A stretch of DNA of 64,000 nucleotides from Lethocerus indicus (GCA_019843655.1 JACDQD010000010.1:9035637-9099636), one strand, 5' to 3'; counted from the first letter of the stretch, positions 40,748 to 54,191 are shown. The notes: a model not told the origin generated them from the letters alone. Made by a program: numbers and translations.

Positions 40748-41212
40748 ATGAAAGAGAAACAGGATCTAGCGAAAAATCAAGATGAAGATTCCAACCTGGA
40801 GAAAAACGAATTGGGGCGACAAAGTCCAACAATCAAATTCTCGATGTCATCCTCCAGAAAATCGTTCAAACCGGATAGGAAATACAATCCAACTTCTCCG
40901 GGAACTATAATAAGGCTTATGAGAAGAAATCGGAAGCATTTCATAAACAGTTTGTATGTATTCAGAAAAAAGATACCGTGCCGCGAGTGGAACCCTTCAT
41001 TTTTTGATCAGGGACATGCTGCAGTAAAGTTGGAGGGTACTCCGAGGAACAGCATCCAAGCGCAGATGGTCACCAGGACCTACACCACCTTGAAGTATAA
41101 CACAAGCGATCGGGAACTTTATCGGCTCATTATAATACTTACTCTGAATGAAAAAATATACCTAAATAATATATTTATTATTTTGGAACTAATAAAGTCA
41201 GTAGAAAATTAG
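40748..41212 (+). CDS. Open reading frame of 154 codons, hypothetical
   Basis: One of the longest ATG-started frames in the window. The product would be basic and hydrophilic in its first 100 residues (MKEKQDLAKNQDEDSNLEKN at the start) and turn hydrophobic (IIILTLNEKIYLNNIFIILE) near the end, where the DNA becomes AT-rich. A stop lies in frame 33 bases upstream of the ATG. No domain, signal peptide, promoter or poly(A) signal is evident. Probably a chance frame. Confidence 0.12.
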   Translation: MKEKQDLAKNQDEDSNLEKNELGRQSPTIKFSMSSSRKSFKPDRKYNPTSPGTIIRLMRRNRKHFINSLYVFRKKIPCREWNPSFFDQGHAAVKLEGTPRNSIQAQMVTRTYTTLKYNTSDRELYRLIIILTLNEKIYLNNIFIILELIKSVEN

Positions 41213-43079
41213 AAGACAAGAAGTCCCCGGGAGGCACGTATTTCCGTGACGGAGTTAAATGCGTAAATATAAGTCCATAAATAAAACACGGACCATAAGT
41301 CAAACGATAAGAGCCGAAACCAATTTTGCATTCGCTCCCTTCGCGTCTCATTACTGAAGACAATCTCATTTGAGTAACGAACTTCATTATTCAGTCCAAC
41401 AGAATCTGAGAAAACTCGCGTCAGGAAGGGGGAAGTGGAAGCCTGAGTGAATACAGCCTGAGGGTGAGTTTAGCCCCAAACTTGTTTCAAAATATGTATG
41501 GTACAATGATGCCATTAAAAGTTATTATATTAAATCAAGTGGATTATAATGATGGAATTTAAAGTATACTGTACCAAGTACAATTGTGAAACTACTACCT
41601 AATATAAAGTTTGCCTTAATAAAACGATCAAACGTATCACAGAGTAAATTGTTAAACCAGACTTTCATATACCCATGAGATTAATTTATTCCATCATTCC
41701 AGAGTAATCGTTACATAAGTTGCGCAATAATTCCCTTTCTGCGAAATTAATATGTTTAAGGTTTTAATGAGGTACTTCCAAATTATATATCGAAATCATG
41801 TTTCTTCACAAAGAAATCATTATTTTATAATTCAATGATATCGATAATGTGTGTAAATATATTTTAATATCGAAATGATAACTAGACACGAAGACGCATT
41901 GAGATAGGCACAATTCATCTTTCACCTAATCAATAAATCACTTTCCGGGTGGCCTGAATACATGCGTATCAATCAATTGCCCTTATTAGCACGTAACTTT
42001 GAGGTGTGTGTGTGTTGGCTATGTTCCGCCAAACAGGAAACATGTAATTTAGGGCCGGCCTAATGATAGTTCTGTATATTGACTATCCATTAACCATCTT
42101 GGACTTGAGAAGACAATAAAGTACACTCAGTTTGTTATTGGCTTGTCATTGGTTAAAAAAGCTGTGACCGTCCTATAATTATCGGATTATTCAATTAGTG
42201 ATTTAAATTGATATCGAGAGGATCTACTTTAGTAGATACTAGAAAGAAGAAACATCGTCTTACTTAATTTTGTTTTGTATTTCCACCATTATCTCTCATT
42301 TATTCTGCCAAAATATAAATCATTCGTTATAATTATTTCAAAATTTTTCGTTCCCATAATAGTAACTACTCTGAAATTATTCATAATATTTTGTGAAAAA
42401 GGGTATTAAATTTGAAAGGACTTCACAATACTCCACACATGTTCTGCTTGGGAGAAATTGAAGTAACCTGTTCCCGTACTTGATTTTGATCTCCCACACG
42501 GGGATCCGCCCACTGACTAGGCGGCCCTACTTTATTTATGAGAACCAGACAATAAGCGATTGGCTCTTAGCGGCTCTCAATAACTCGGTCAGACCGCCGG
42601 AGCCGTTGAATAAAAAGGGAAGTTTCTTCCCATCTTTTCCCCTCGCAAAGTCCGCCCCGAAAACTTTTATGTTAAATAATACAACAACGTCGGATCTTCA
42701 CTGACTCAAAAAAAAGAAAAAGTATTGATTAGTCTCTAAGTTTTATTGGACTCCGCTCACGAGGCAAATTGGACCCGAGTGGGCGATTTACATTGTAGAT
42801 AAGGTATTAAATACAGAGAACAGTCTATATCACGATGATCTCGATAAAGTGTGATCTCTACTAACTGCCGATAACTTGAAGCCAGGTTGATAACTATATT
42901 GAACATTTCTCAGTAGCATCCCTATCGTCAGTAGCATTCCCTCATGGAGTAACAGTGCAAACGGGGTGCGTAATTTCTTGTCGATTTTAGAAAGCCGTAA
43001 TCGGTCTAGCATCACAGTTATGAACAAATGGAGTATCGAAAATCGATAGATCAATTAATAAAATCGGATAAGTTAAATT

Positions 43080-44070
43080 GACCGCCCCCGCCCGGGAAAG
43101 TATTCGGTGGCTCATTAGAACGAAATTACAAAATGTCCCCCCGAAAATAAATTTTCGGTTTACCTTTCGGCGGTAGAAACATGACACGGGGGTAAAATAA
43201 CGGCCGGTGAACAAAACGCGGACGCGGCCCCGACTGCCGATAAATCCTCGGCCGGGCCCGCCCGGCAATAATTAATTCCGCGTTGGTGGCCGCATTTAGA
43301 CGGCAATTTTACATCCGCAGATAAGGCGGGGCCCGGGAGGGATACCAGAAGATTACAACGAATAAACCGGAAAATAATTCACTTTGTCCAGAGCCGCGGC
43401 AGAGGGAGGGGGGAATACCCTGGGAGATTAGCCGGCCGAAAATTCATTGAGGCGCACCCCTACGACACTAATTTCGGGGTCAATTCGCCATTACTCCGTT
43501 TTTACTAACAGTTTATAACTTCTGTCGAATGTATTCGCAAAATATTCTAAAACCTCGCTGCGACCACCACCACACAAATACATTATACGTATACGATGTA
43601 ACTAACGAATCCTTGAGAGACACCATGTCCGTTGCACAGAAACATACTAACAGACTCTCACTAATCACTTCAAGCCGTTTCGTATGCTCACAGTAGCTGG
43701 GTGGGATCCCACCCCCCGCTCCCAGCCGTCCACCCCAAATCGTCGCATCTAATTCCCCGGGTCCATTCAATAATTGCTCGAACCCGAATTGAAACGGTAA
43801 ACGGGACAATACGGGAGGAAATCGGATCCGGAGCCGTAGAGGTTTTCAAATCCCCACCCCCACCCCCTCCCTCTCAACACCAAACACTACGGGGCTGGGT
43901 CGGTTTCAATGACGCAGTCCCCGGGCCCCCCGCTAAACACACTCATTAACGGCGACAGGTGGAAACGCGAACCCAACTACAAGTAATCGGATTTAGATAG
44001 CGCCGATTTAACGCCGAGGATTAATTTAAAGACGTAATTTAATTAACGGCCCCCCGAATGAATTACTCTA
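43080..44070. other. Largest GC-rich island, about 1 kb
   Basis: CpG-rich throughout, including GGGCCCGCCCGG near 43254-43265 and several AATTAATT-type words at its edges (43268, 44020-44045). No exon was recognised on either strand. 41220-43080 (with a weak GC patch at 42480-42660) and 44070-45040 are AT-rich with nothing seen. Confidence 0.35.
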
Positions 44071-45039
44071 GGCGCGCAGAGGACAAGTTGCAACGGCCTA
44101 CATCGAGCACAGCTCTGATAAAATATCCACTCTGGAAAATAATCACTTAAAACCTAAAGATATAAATAAAATTTAAATTTTGAGATGAAATGAAAATTAT
44201 GAGAGTAAGTATTATGGCATTAGGAGCATTAATTTTTACTTATACCATGTCAAAACCAGGATGTATGGAAATTCCAATTTGTTTTAATTGTGTTTTTATT
44301 TGCCCTTAACTACGGACAAAAAGCCACCCCTAAGCACAACAAAGTTAGAGGAGTATAAAAGCCAAACTGACCCAAATACTAAACGTTGCCTTTTACGTAT
44401 TTTTTTATTATTTAATATATCCTAAACACGACTTTCTTTAATTTGTTTAAAATATTCTACAATATTATATTTTATAATATTTATTTATAATAATAGTGGC
44501 AAAGAATATAACTGAACCGCAGTACTAACGCGGTACTAATCTCCACTTAAAATATATTGCTCTAAAGCACATTCGATGGTCGATACGAGGAGTCCTATTT
44601 AGTTACGCATCGGCGTCGAAATTACGAAAATTAGTCACCGATTCGCCAATACCTGTTATTGAGTTCTGTAGAAATTTGCACTCATTAAAAATTGATTTTC
44701 CTATACTCTTCGTTAAATTATTTCCAATTGTACTCTAATTATTGGCTGCATTCAAATATATCCCTTGCTAACGAGTGCGTTAACTATACATAAAGAGATT
44801 AAATATCATAAACGGATATTATTTAATGTTTGCGTATATTTAAATCTCCATTAATTAAACATACAGTTACTCAGATAGATGGGCGACTGTGGAACGACCG
44901 GGGAAACAGTTTGCATTTTTAGACTACATAGAAAATCCCTTAATGCCCTTTTGCGCACTCCATTAAGGGTTATTTTGTAATTAAAATTATATTCAACGCT
45001 TTACACGTTTCCCTTTGATTTAGGGAAGACTATATTTAA

Positions 45040-45540
45040 ATAATCCATTTAAAATTGCCACCCGGCTGTTGGTCCTGTCCCTTCTTTCTTCTGTGCACGG
45101 CCCAGAATATTTCAGTTCGAGATACAGATACGAGGCGTCGCCACACAACTGTTTGTCTTCTCTGTTGCGATACGGGCCGCGTATATTTACATGCCCGTCC
45201 CGACCAATAAACGTATTCCTCGGCGCTAAATCATCCGGGGCCCCGATCGGAAATCCCCCCCTCCTTCCCGGCCCCAACATAAATTCACCTTGACCCCGAT
45301 ACAGGATAGCCGCCCTTCACTCCCCCAATAATATTTCCCCCGTCGACTTTTATTTTTATTTTATTCTTACGATTCAAGGCGGCCGAATGCGTGGCCGCGG
45401 ATAAGTGGCTGAAATTAAATTCCAGAAGAAAAAAAAACATTCCACCGAGGCCAGCTAATCGGTTTAGAATACACAGACCGTTTGGTTTTCAATCGTAGCC
45501 GTAGTCTCGCCCCGTTTGAGAGGGGCGTCCCCCAACCGAT
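45040..45540. other. GC-rich island
   Basis: CpG-rich with frames of 74-86 codons on opposite strands and no motifs. A further GC patch lies at 46200-46500. 46600-47340 is AT-rich and shows nothing. Confidence 0.3.
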
Positions 45541-47613
45541 AATAAATTCTCTTAGTGTTCGATAATTGGAATCGCTTCTACCTTACACAATTTATAACGG
45601 CGGATTCAAGCATTGAATCAATAGTTTACTGTAATGTTTTATTGTAACAGTTAACGCGCTATTGTCCATGTCTGCCGATGACTAGCTGTTCGAATTTACT
45701 TACTGTAGCATGAATCTGGTAATCCAAACTAACCATCGCAGACCTCTTAATTTATGTTATATAGCAATTATATTTTTAGATTACATAACTCGGAACACAT
45801 AAGACGTTCATAAACACAGGTTTCAAAGACTCCCAGTTACTAATTACTAATTGCAACAAAATATTGATTGAATGCTTCAATTCGGTGGTCATACATTGTA
45901 TTGCGGGAAAGTGATCCCAATTATTAAGAGAATTTATTATGGCTGGCGTCCCACTATAGCTACACTATTGACCAGCAGTGATACTTTCAAGTTGTTGCAG
46001 ACACTGAAGGGTATTATTATTATTAGTATTTACACTCCTATAATAGTCTTAAATAAGTATTACAGAAACCTAGTATTTCAATCCGCCTAGCAGTGAACCT
46101 TAATTTCAGCCGGCGAGCTTATTTCTGGACATTTCTCTTGTGTCCGTTACTGAATTTGGCATTGAGCGTTTTTCATAATGTCATTAATTGCCACTGCCTA
46201 ATGGAACAGGAACGCACTTGGGGGATGCGCTATATTAAGTAAACGGCGATTTCGCCTCCGCCCTATCGGCCCGTTGACTCCGGTCACCGGCTAAACGACT
46301 TCTCGGCACGTTCGGCTTACTTTTTGCCCAGCGGCGGTTTATTCCGAACTGCCGTTGGCACAACACAGATAACGGAAGTTTGATAATGTGCAGGGGGCGC
46401 GCAGCACCTCGACAGATGTCCGTTTCCAGTTACCTGTTGGTCCGCGTTATGCCCTGTGTAATCTGACCCGACTAGGTGTGCACAGATAATTAAACAAACA
46501 ACTGTAGGCTTCAAGTTATCGTTCTTAGATCCTAACAGTGAAAGGAATGACACCACAATCGGGAAAAGGGCAGCGTGAAGAGCTTGGAAACACCGTCGGA
46601 CATAATATTTATTTCATAACTACCTGTTGGCTATCGACCAATGTTCTATCTCTAATCTTTATTAAAGGCCTATCATAACCTTTTCCAGATCTTGGAACAC
46701 TAAAAATATTACGTAAAATATATGGGAGAGAAATTGCGTTGTAGTGTCCGCAATTCCGCGGTCTCAAACTGTACCCGAATTTCAAGTAGAATATTTTCAA
46801 AATCATTTAAACGGAACAATTTATTTCGCTGTCGACACTGGCATGCCATAATGATTTAATTAAGCCCTAAATTTGTTGTATTGTCCGAAAAATGAATTAT
46901 GCTACACTTATACTGGTGGTATGGATCTCAATATAAAGAAAAATATGTGCGAATATAGAGTTATTGCTATGGATTAATGAGACATTATTCCGATGAATTC
47001 TAGGTATCTCACGTCGACCTATCCTTCGCGATATTATTTGTCATAGCTTTTTGTAAACACTAAAACAGCACTGGGTAGATATCGTAGCGCGTGTCCCGAA
47101 TATTGTCGATAGGAAAGAAATATTCTTAGAATAGGTTCGTTACGTTAATTATTTGTTCAGGAGAGTTGGAACAGTATATCATTATATTCTTACTTAATTG
47201 ATATTTATAATAGAATTTCGTTTGTTTTTACATATCGCAATAACAAATTATCGATTTCACGTTTGTTTATCAATATTTCCACTTTTGTACAGAATTTAAA
47301 ATATTACACTATCCTTTAGAAAGTATGTTTCAAAGCGGTTATCGGGGGATGATTAGATTGATGTACTGTACATCCCTCCTGCGTTTATAGCAACCGTTAT
47401 TACGAAGTGGTTGAGATTATCTCGACACGTTACAGCGGCGAATCATCAGTTTCAGACGTCTATTTATCATTCGTGATATCGAGATCACGCGAGAGGGAAA
47501 AATAAGGTTGTACCGGGGAGGGTGGGGGCGGGAGGAGTGAGTAGGGGGTGTGTGTGGGTCGGGGCAGTGGGCGGGTCCCAGCCTCAGTGAGCGGCAGCGG
47601 CAGAGTCACTCAC

Positions 47614-47719
47614 CTAGGGGTATTTTATCCGAGGAAGCGTCGACGGTCGATCCTTCGGCAGCGGCCAGAAGCAGGGCCAGGAGCCGAGCCCAGAGTCGGA
47701 GCGAGGCGGGGCCCGGCAT
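47614..47719 (-). CDS. First coding exon (signal peptide) of a putative AMPA-type glutamate receptor
   Basis: On the minus strand, ATG 47719 opens 35 codons plus one base and ends at a strong donor (CTA G|GTGAGTGA). The peptide starts MPGPASLRLWAR and has a hydrophobic core LLALLLAAA with a likely cleavage site just after it. It ends STVDASSDKIPL with a split G codon. Phase-1 exit after a signal peptide is typical of receptor genes. In insect GluRI-type subunits the mature chain begins near EKIPLGAIFEQ, and DKIPL-G fits that, so I propose an AMPA-type ionotropic glutamate receptor acting at the plasma membrane. This rests on a handful of residues. A longer overlapping frame starting at 47901 has no signal peptide and is rejected. 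The next exon is not found in the window. Confidence 0.55.
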
Positions 47720-47960
47720 CGCGGAGCCGTCCACTCTCGGTTCAGGAGCCCACTTGACCACCACTCGGCACACCTCCCGGAGAAAAACAAAAAAACCCGA
47801 CACGATAACTCCTCTCGGCGAGAGGCCGTACGTCCACCACGAGCCGTGCCCGGTCCCCCACTGAGGCCGGGCCGCCCCCACCAACCCGCTCCGGGCTTCA
47901 TCCTGGGCCTGACGTCACGGGGTCACGTGCCCGCCCCACCCACCGCCCCCGACGACACCG
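47720..47960 (-). promoter_or_regulatory. CpG-rich promoter / 5' UTR of the signal-peptide gene
   Basis: Immediately upstream of the ATG is a very GC- and CpG-rich stretch with a full palindromic cAMP-response element TGACGTCA at 47910-47917, a CACGTG box at 47924-47929 and a CCCGCCCC GC box at 47930-47937. No TATA box is seen. CREs are common at activity-regulated neuronal genes, which would suit a glutamate receptor. That link is inference. Confidence 0.55.
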
Positions 47961-48806
47961 CCCTACCCCACCCCGACCTCCAATATGCTCCTTTTACACC
48001 CCTTTCCACCCCCCCTCCCCACTTCCACATTAACAATTACCGTATTATTATCACCCTTCCGATTTCCTGTCTCCTCCCGCTTATTCGGTCCGGGCTTAAT
48101 TTAAGATCCGTTTAAAAAGAGTATTCGCTGTGTAACTACCGAATACAAATACGTGGACAAATTACGATTTCGGGAAGCGCTAAAATGAGAAAGTATTCCT
48201 TGCACATAAGTAGTCGAAAAATAAACCCCAGGACTGGTTTCAGGTCCAAAAACGGAAGAGTTGCTATTTTATGTCTTCACTTGCATTCTTTATCTTAATC
48301 TAGACTGGTGTAGCTTAAGATGAAGTGAAAAAACTAATACACATACCTACTAATATACAACCGAAATAATAATATTGGTTCTAATAATTAATTAAGTTGA
48401 ACTAATTGGGACATAAGGTACGAAATAATTTGGTTTAATACGGTATTCCAAGCTATAAACGCTTCGTCTCCATTCTCATTTGTTATTCCATAATAAAATC
48501 TTTGTCAGGAGATCGCCTGTCATCATCAGGCAAAGGATTTGTCAGGTATGACAAAAAATTTCAGATGTGAAAAAGGTGATTTCGAGAGTTTCAATAATAA
48601 AAAAAAACAGAGAGGTAGAGATGTTATTGTAAATGTAACTGTACTCCAGTTGGCCGATGTTTTGCTAGGCGTTAGAAACAAACAATCGAATCGGGCCGAT
48701 ACACGCTTGACGGGCTAGAGAACATGAAGTTGCGGTTCCGCAGTTTGCCTAGCCCCGCAATCAACACGATTGTCCGTCGCAGCACGTTTCTCACACACTC
48801 TCACTC

Positions 48807-48846
48807 CTTCCCTCCCTCCCTCCCTCCCTCTCTCTCCTTCTCTCGC
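48807..48846. repeat. (CCCT)n / CT simple repeat
   Basis: Four to five CCCT units followed by CT units. Flanks 47960-48800 and 48850-49120: only short GC patches, nothing recognised. Confidence 0.9.
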
Positions 48847-49149
48847 TTTCCCGTAGCACTCACTGTCAAATCGTCCCCAGTCGACGAAGTTGCTATAATT
48901 TTTACTGAAATATTTTTTTTAATTACGGCGGAGAAACGGTCCAAATAAGCCGACAGGACGTTGTTGACACAAAAGATTATATAACATATATAATACATAT
49001 ATCGAATATCGTTTATATAATTTTTGCCAAATCTAAGCATTGCGAGCCACAACAGCTGAAGAATTTTACCGTTGACTCGTCCCGTCTTGAAATGAATTCT
49101 GAGAATCCGATTTCGGCGAGATCCGATTCGTACGCTCTTCAATCTGTCG

Positions 49150-49161
49150 CCCCCCCCCCCC
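49150..49161. repeat. Poly-C run (12)
   Basis: Twelve consecutive C, followed 100 bases later by an 8-9 base C run in a near-identical context (CCCCACCAT). The stretch 49170-50620 has a GC-rich patch at 49880-50220 and nothing else recognised. Confidence 0.95.
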
Positions 49162-50623
49162 ACCATAAATGTATTTAGCCCGACGATAAATCACTCGGCG
49201 GTCGTTATTACGGCTCGTGACCGGAAGAAGGGCGTTCGAGGTCTCTAGCCAAGGTAAAAAGGACCCTCCCCCCCCACCATCAAAAGTCTCCCTCGCATTG
49301 AGGACCTTATTGAGGAATAATACTAATACTCGAAGATAAAAATCATTACATTTAAAAACTAAATTGTAGAAAACGATTATTAAACAGAATATATTAATTC
49401 TCCCCACCTAACTGATAATAGGCAACGTTCAGAACGGCAAACCCGCAATACACCGCTGTTTGACTGATTTAGTATCACAACTTTGGGAAGGATCTGGCAA
49501 TTACCTTTCCTGAACATCAAATCAATCGAGTTCTTTCCAAATGTTAAAGCCGACTGCGGAACTAAATATTTTCGTATATTTGCTTTTTCTTCAATATGAT
49601 AAATATTTATCGACCGACTGAAATTGCGGGGACAAGAAAGATATCGCCCATTTACTAGCACCATTATCGTGTTCTTCGTTAATACAAATTTAAGTGGATT
49701 TCCAGTGTCTTAAAATATTTGCCCAGATTTTCATTTTCAGTGGACAGAAGGTATCTTGAATTATTTATAAAAGTAAAGTGAACTCATTTTTTGTATTCAT
49801 AAACAGGAATTTCTCAACACGCTCCAAATATAACTGCAACGAAATACCAATTATAAAATGTAATAAAAGACCCCTCCTCCCAACGGAATATTGTTACAAG
49901 CGTCATTCGCAGGTCCGTGTCCTGTTTCACAGTTTAGAAGATTCACTGGCGGTTCTCCGCCTCGTTTTGATGGCAAATCGGATAAGGAGGGACCGTTTCC
50001 CCGTACTCAGGCTAAGTCCGGTGGCCCGTGCCAAAAAGTTGTCGTCGCCTCCCCCCCATCCCACGGGAACTCCCCTTCCCTTGATATATTTAATTGGGTT
50101 TTTTCCGCCTCTGTTTTGGTCCCTACCCGTGGATACTTGATCCCGCGGAGGGAACATTATCTGATGCCCCCCTTTCGCCGTAAGCTCTCTCGCTGACTCC
50201 GACATAAATCTCTGTCTAGCCAGATACCTTCTATAGAAATTTTGATTTCGATTTACGGAAATAACGCCGTAAAGCGGGTTCTATCGGTTAGCTAAAGATG
50301 AACCATTCCCCGAAATTTTTTTAATAGAATACAGAAGTAGTAAATATCTACAATTCCAACTCGCTGGTTCAAATGTGAATGAAAAAATAAATATAATACC
50401 CCTTAGCCAACAATGGACGCATTGAAAGCTATAGAAACTTAAGGAAGGAAAGTGACAATGTATGAGGCTTGCCTTCCGAAATTAATTTCTCATTCTTGAC
50501 AAGCTTCTCCCGTTCTAGACTCCGTTACTTTCATTCGAATTTGTTGTTTCCATCCCTCGTGCGAGTTCGACCAACAGAGAGCAAAACGCAAAATAATATT
50601 CTCGTACCGACACCTCGCTGTGG

Positions 50624-50636
50624 AAGATGGCGCTCG
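50624..50636 (+). promoter_or_regulatory. Single CTCF/YY1-like site
   Basis: GAAGATGGCGCTC contains the AGATGGCGC core reported for Drosophila CTCF and overlaps a YY1-type core. One site of this kind can occur by chance. It is listed because of the array at 61985-62610. Confidence 0.3.
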
Positions 50637-51233
50637 CTCCCTATCGCCGCTCCCGGTTCCCCCTCTTTCCGCCCTAATTCCTTCCACTGTTTAACGCTGA
50701 ACCGATATTTCATCTATTTCCAGTCCTATGAATTACAATATACCCCGAGCCGTTGTGAACATTACATAAATACTTGTACCTGCCGGGCTCGAGACGGGGT
50801 CTGAAAAGCCGAATCGAGATTCGGAATCATAATGGTTTTGTTTGAGGGTAAGCGTACCCTCAAACTACAACTATTTTTAAACATAACTCTTGCCTTGTTC
50901 TCTGTCCCCAACTCAATTATTTTTTATTTGTTTGGGGGCCCGCGAACCTTTGAAATATTATCACTCTTCTATTTGTACCATGATTCCAGCATGCCGATGA
51001 AGCATCCTGCCCGCGCTGTTTCGCGGTAACCTGCCGAGCATAGGACCGTCATTATTATTAATGGTGGTGGTCTAGAAACCTAAAACAAAATGATACCCAA
51101 AAGCCACGCAGATAATGGACTTCCAGTAGTAATTTTGTAAGTGTCAAGAGTCGCCAATTAGACACTTGAACGTGAATATATAGCATTCGTGTTGTTGCAG
51201 AAATAATCAAATCAACCTCTCCGGTTTACTGGC

Positions 51234-51308
51234 TCATACCTGTCCAGTATCTATGTCAGAGTGGAAGAGCTGCCGGTTATTCGGATTTATTTCGCCCGAT
51301 ACAACGTC
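51234..51308 (-). CDS. Possible small internal exon, minus strand
   Basis: On the minus strand a pyrimidine-rich stretch (CTCTTTTTTACACTC, later TTTTCTGTTACTGAG) precedes an open frame reading about DVVSGEINPNN then RQLFHSDIDTGQ, ending at a CAG|GTATGAG donor in phase 0. The acceptor could be the AG before ATCCAG or the one before GACGTT. The size and phases are regular, but the frame sits in a G-rich island where open frames arise by chance. It does not join in phase to the 54192-54273 exon. No family recognised. Confidence 0.22.
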   Translation of the reverse strand, partial: DVVSGEINPNNRQLFHSDIDTGQV

Positions 51309-51406
51309 CTGGATCTCAGTAACAGAAAACTTTCTCGGAGCCGAGTGTAAAAAAGAGGGAACACCTAGGACGCTTTTCAGGGCTTTCCCCAATAAAGGAG
51401 GTTGTT

Positions 51407-51422
51407 GGGGGGGGGGGGGGGG
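51407..51422. repeat. Poly-G run (16)
   Basis: The longest G run in the window, inside a GC-rich island at 51240-51790. The 170-codon plus frame across it (GGGGG and low-complexity residues) is judged non-coding. 51800-52940 and 53430-54120 are AT-rich with nothing beyond a CGGTGGG-AATA-CCCACCG hairpin at 53650-53667. Confidence 0.95.
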
Positions 51423-52943
51423 AGCGGAATCGGCAGTCTTCAACTTGTCGGGCCGGCAGGAATTGATTTATCCTTTCGTTAAGGGGCATATCCCCAAGGT
51501 GGATGGCCGAAGCCAATTTCCCCGGTTTGCTCCACTCCCTCCTTACCCGGCTCGGGCTAAGATATTCGCGGTAATGCCCCGCGACCGGAGGATCGAATTC
51601 TGTCTGAATACTAAAACGGGGCCTTATTTTTTTGTCCTTTTTTTTCGTTCCGGGGCTTCTTTTTATATATACCCCCGCCCACTCCCTAAAGACAAACTCT
51701 TCGGGTTACGTGATGAAAATTTTTTTAATCTCATTTCCTCTCCACGAAGGCCGACCTTCGTTTGAGAGCGGGGCGAGGCTCTAAATCATTTCCCGTCGCG
51801 AAAGAACAAGAAAAAGAGAAAAGGGTTGGAAAAATTGAAAATCGTCTTTATCTTCTATAGGGGGAAGGGTCTGCGTCCGTTCTGTGATTTTACTGGCGAT
51901 GTGATTAACTAGGGAATACGTCCGTGTTGGGACGAGCTCATCAGATGATTGCACACAATCCTAAACTGAATTAAAAATATACATTCGTATATAATGTCCG
52001 AGTATATCACGCATACGGAACTATTGGGTCGATAAATAAGCAATAAATAATTATTTATACATTATGGGGAATTCATATTCTATACGAATAAACCAAAAAT
52101 TTAAATGTAATAATTCATTGTCTCTTGGTCCAAAAATGTTACCTGTGTTATGAACACAATTTTCATGAAGATTGTAAGCTCACAGGTGTGTCCCTTTTCT
52201 GATGATTCATTCTTACTTTAAGGAACCGAGGAAATCGTAACAATGGTGTTAAGACGAGTAGAAGGAGGCGTGAGATTCGTGAGGAATCTTCGTTACTTCT
52301 CTGGCAGGTAAAGTTATAGCAACGCGGTTAACTAAATTTACAATATAATCCTCGAGTTCCATTTCCCCATCGTAGTACAGTTTGTAGAACTTATCGGGTG
52401 GAAAATCATACACCGTTCTCTGTGCCTCTGTGACGCAGGCAAAAGTTCGAAGAACGCCTCAAGGCTTGCAACTCAAAATCCGCGTTCCTACCAATTTAGT
52501 AGGAATTTAATTCGAAAGATTCGCCCGTAAACCAAACGTTTACAACGAATACAAAGAGGAGGGGATCAATTCCTAAAAACTATTTCTATGTAGGCCCTTA
52601 AAAAGTAGATAATAAAAGCATTGATATGCTCTTGAAGTCAACACATTATTTTCTCATCGTAAATACACGATAAACATTTGGTTCATAATAAGTTTCATCT
52701 TATGAACACTTACATGGCTTACATGGAGGAAACATTCCTTACGAAACTGTAGCTAGAATGTCTACGTTATACAATTTTCAGTATCTCGCTCAGGGAAATA
52801 AACGGAACAATTAACAATTCGCCCACAGCGTACATTCCACCGAGAAGAAATAAATTTAAAAAAGAGCGACGTTAATTGAAGAGGGGAGCACGCAATCGTC
52901 CGAGTTTTACAAATCGAAATAATGAAAATTTCAAAACGGTTAT

Positions 52944-52954
52944 CCCCCCCCCCC
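52944..52954. repeat. Poly-C run (11)
   Basis: Eleven consecutive C followed by ACCACC, resembling the contexts at 49161 and 49270. A small GC patch follows to about 53420. Confidence 0.95.
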
Positions 52955-54191
52955 ACCACCTAGTACAACCGCTTTTATACACGCGAAAGACAAATAGTAG
53001 CGTTACCGGGAATTAGGCTGCGGGAAACCGATGATATTTACTGAGCTCCGGCAGCCAACTGTAATTAAAAGGCGCTCTTATCAAATATAGATGGACTGAA
53101 TCATTCACCCTCCGCCCCGCTCCAGCGGCTAACAAACTTAGGTAGCGGGGTAAGACCCCCTCCCCCACCCAAAAAAAACAATATAAATAGGACGTCCTAA
53201 TTCCGTCGTAACGGGGGAATTAAATTATGGCTTTTCCCCGCCTTCCACGCCGGCCTTTAATTCCGAGGCCTAATGGTTATTTTATGTCTCGAGACGTTGA
53301 AATTCTGAAATATATTTCCACGCGAGCCGCCCGATGGAACAAGAACAAGGGCATTACGCTGCGTACAGCGTCATCATTTTCACGGAACGGAACATTCTTA
53401 TTTCGTACTGAAATGAAATGAGTCATTCGTTCGAGATGGGTTTATGGGACGGCTGAACAATGGCAGTTGGTCTTAACGGTTAGTTAAAAACCTCGGTAAT
53501 ACTTTAAGCTCGGTTGAAAGTAGATTTGAACCTTATTGGATGCACAAAATTCATACAGCGCGTGGATGAAACAATGCGGAAAATATTCTTAAAATAACGG
53601 ACGAAACGCTTTAATTGAAGTTTTCAGAAGATATTTCTGGGATACCCCCCGGTGGGAATACCCACCGTACAAGTGGGTATTGCACCACAGTTATTTTGTA
53701 CTCTACAGAAACAATTAACACAATACAATAAATAAGTTTTTTCCTTCGTCGGAATATAAATTTTAAAAGGAAAATAAAATAACTAAAACATGACAACAAT
53801 CAGTAATACTGCCAAAACTGGAGCTAAATTGTAAGTTACAGGCTAAGTGAGGTGGAGCATGGTTTAATACTAACTTGTCTTGGCAACATAATCCATCCAT
53901 TTAATAAACACTTGAAAGTTAAGGAGTGCACGATAATAATAGTAATAATAATTAATTACACACCATCGAGACTACTGATGTATATTTGTGAAATATTCAT
54001 GCCATACTATGTGATGAATCATGGTAATATGGAAAATTGGAAAAATATAAGTAACTCGTTTCGGAGTTGTGAACTTCTTTAAATGCCCCGACAGTGAGAG
54101 CAGAAGTATGATAGATTGCATCACAAATATTTGGAAATTTTTGTCAAAAATCTAAATTCGTGATTAGAAAAAAAAAATATTTCGGTCTTAC

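Larger units (their letters stand above)
1..47613 (-). other. Gene-free region, proposed giant first intron of the 47614-47719 gene
   Basis: No exon with recognisable protein similarity was found here on either strand. If the donor at 47612-47613 is real, the intron runs leftwards at least until the next exon, which I do not find before base 1, so it would exceed 47 kb. Inside lie alternating AT-rich DNA and GC/CpG-rich islands, microsatellites and one hAT MITE, listed separately. Open frames reported on both strands of the same island are a by-product of high GC. Confidence 0.45.

Noticed and set aside
47614..47901. Alternative frame starting at 47901 through the signal-peptide exon
   Set aside because: The product is rich in G, R, W and S with no signal peptide. 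The frame from 47719 has a proper hydrophobic core and a natural donor phase.
51253..51765. Longest ATG open frame (170 codons, +)
   Set aside because: It runs through a 16-base G run and a GC-rich island, has no domain, and the opposite strand is also open. Best explained by base composition.
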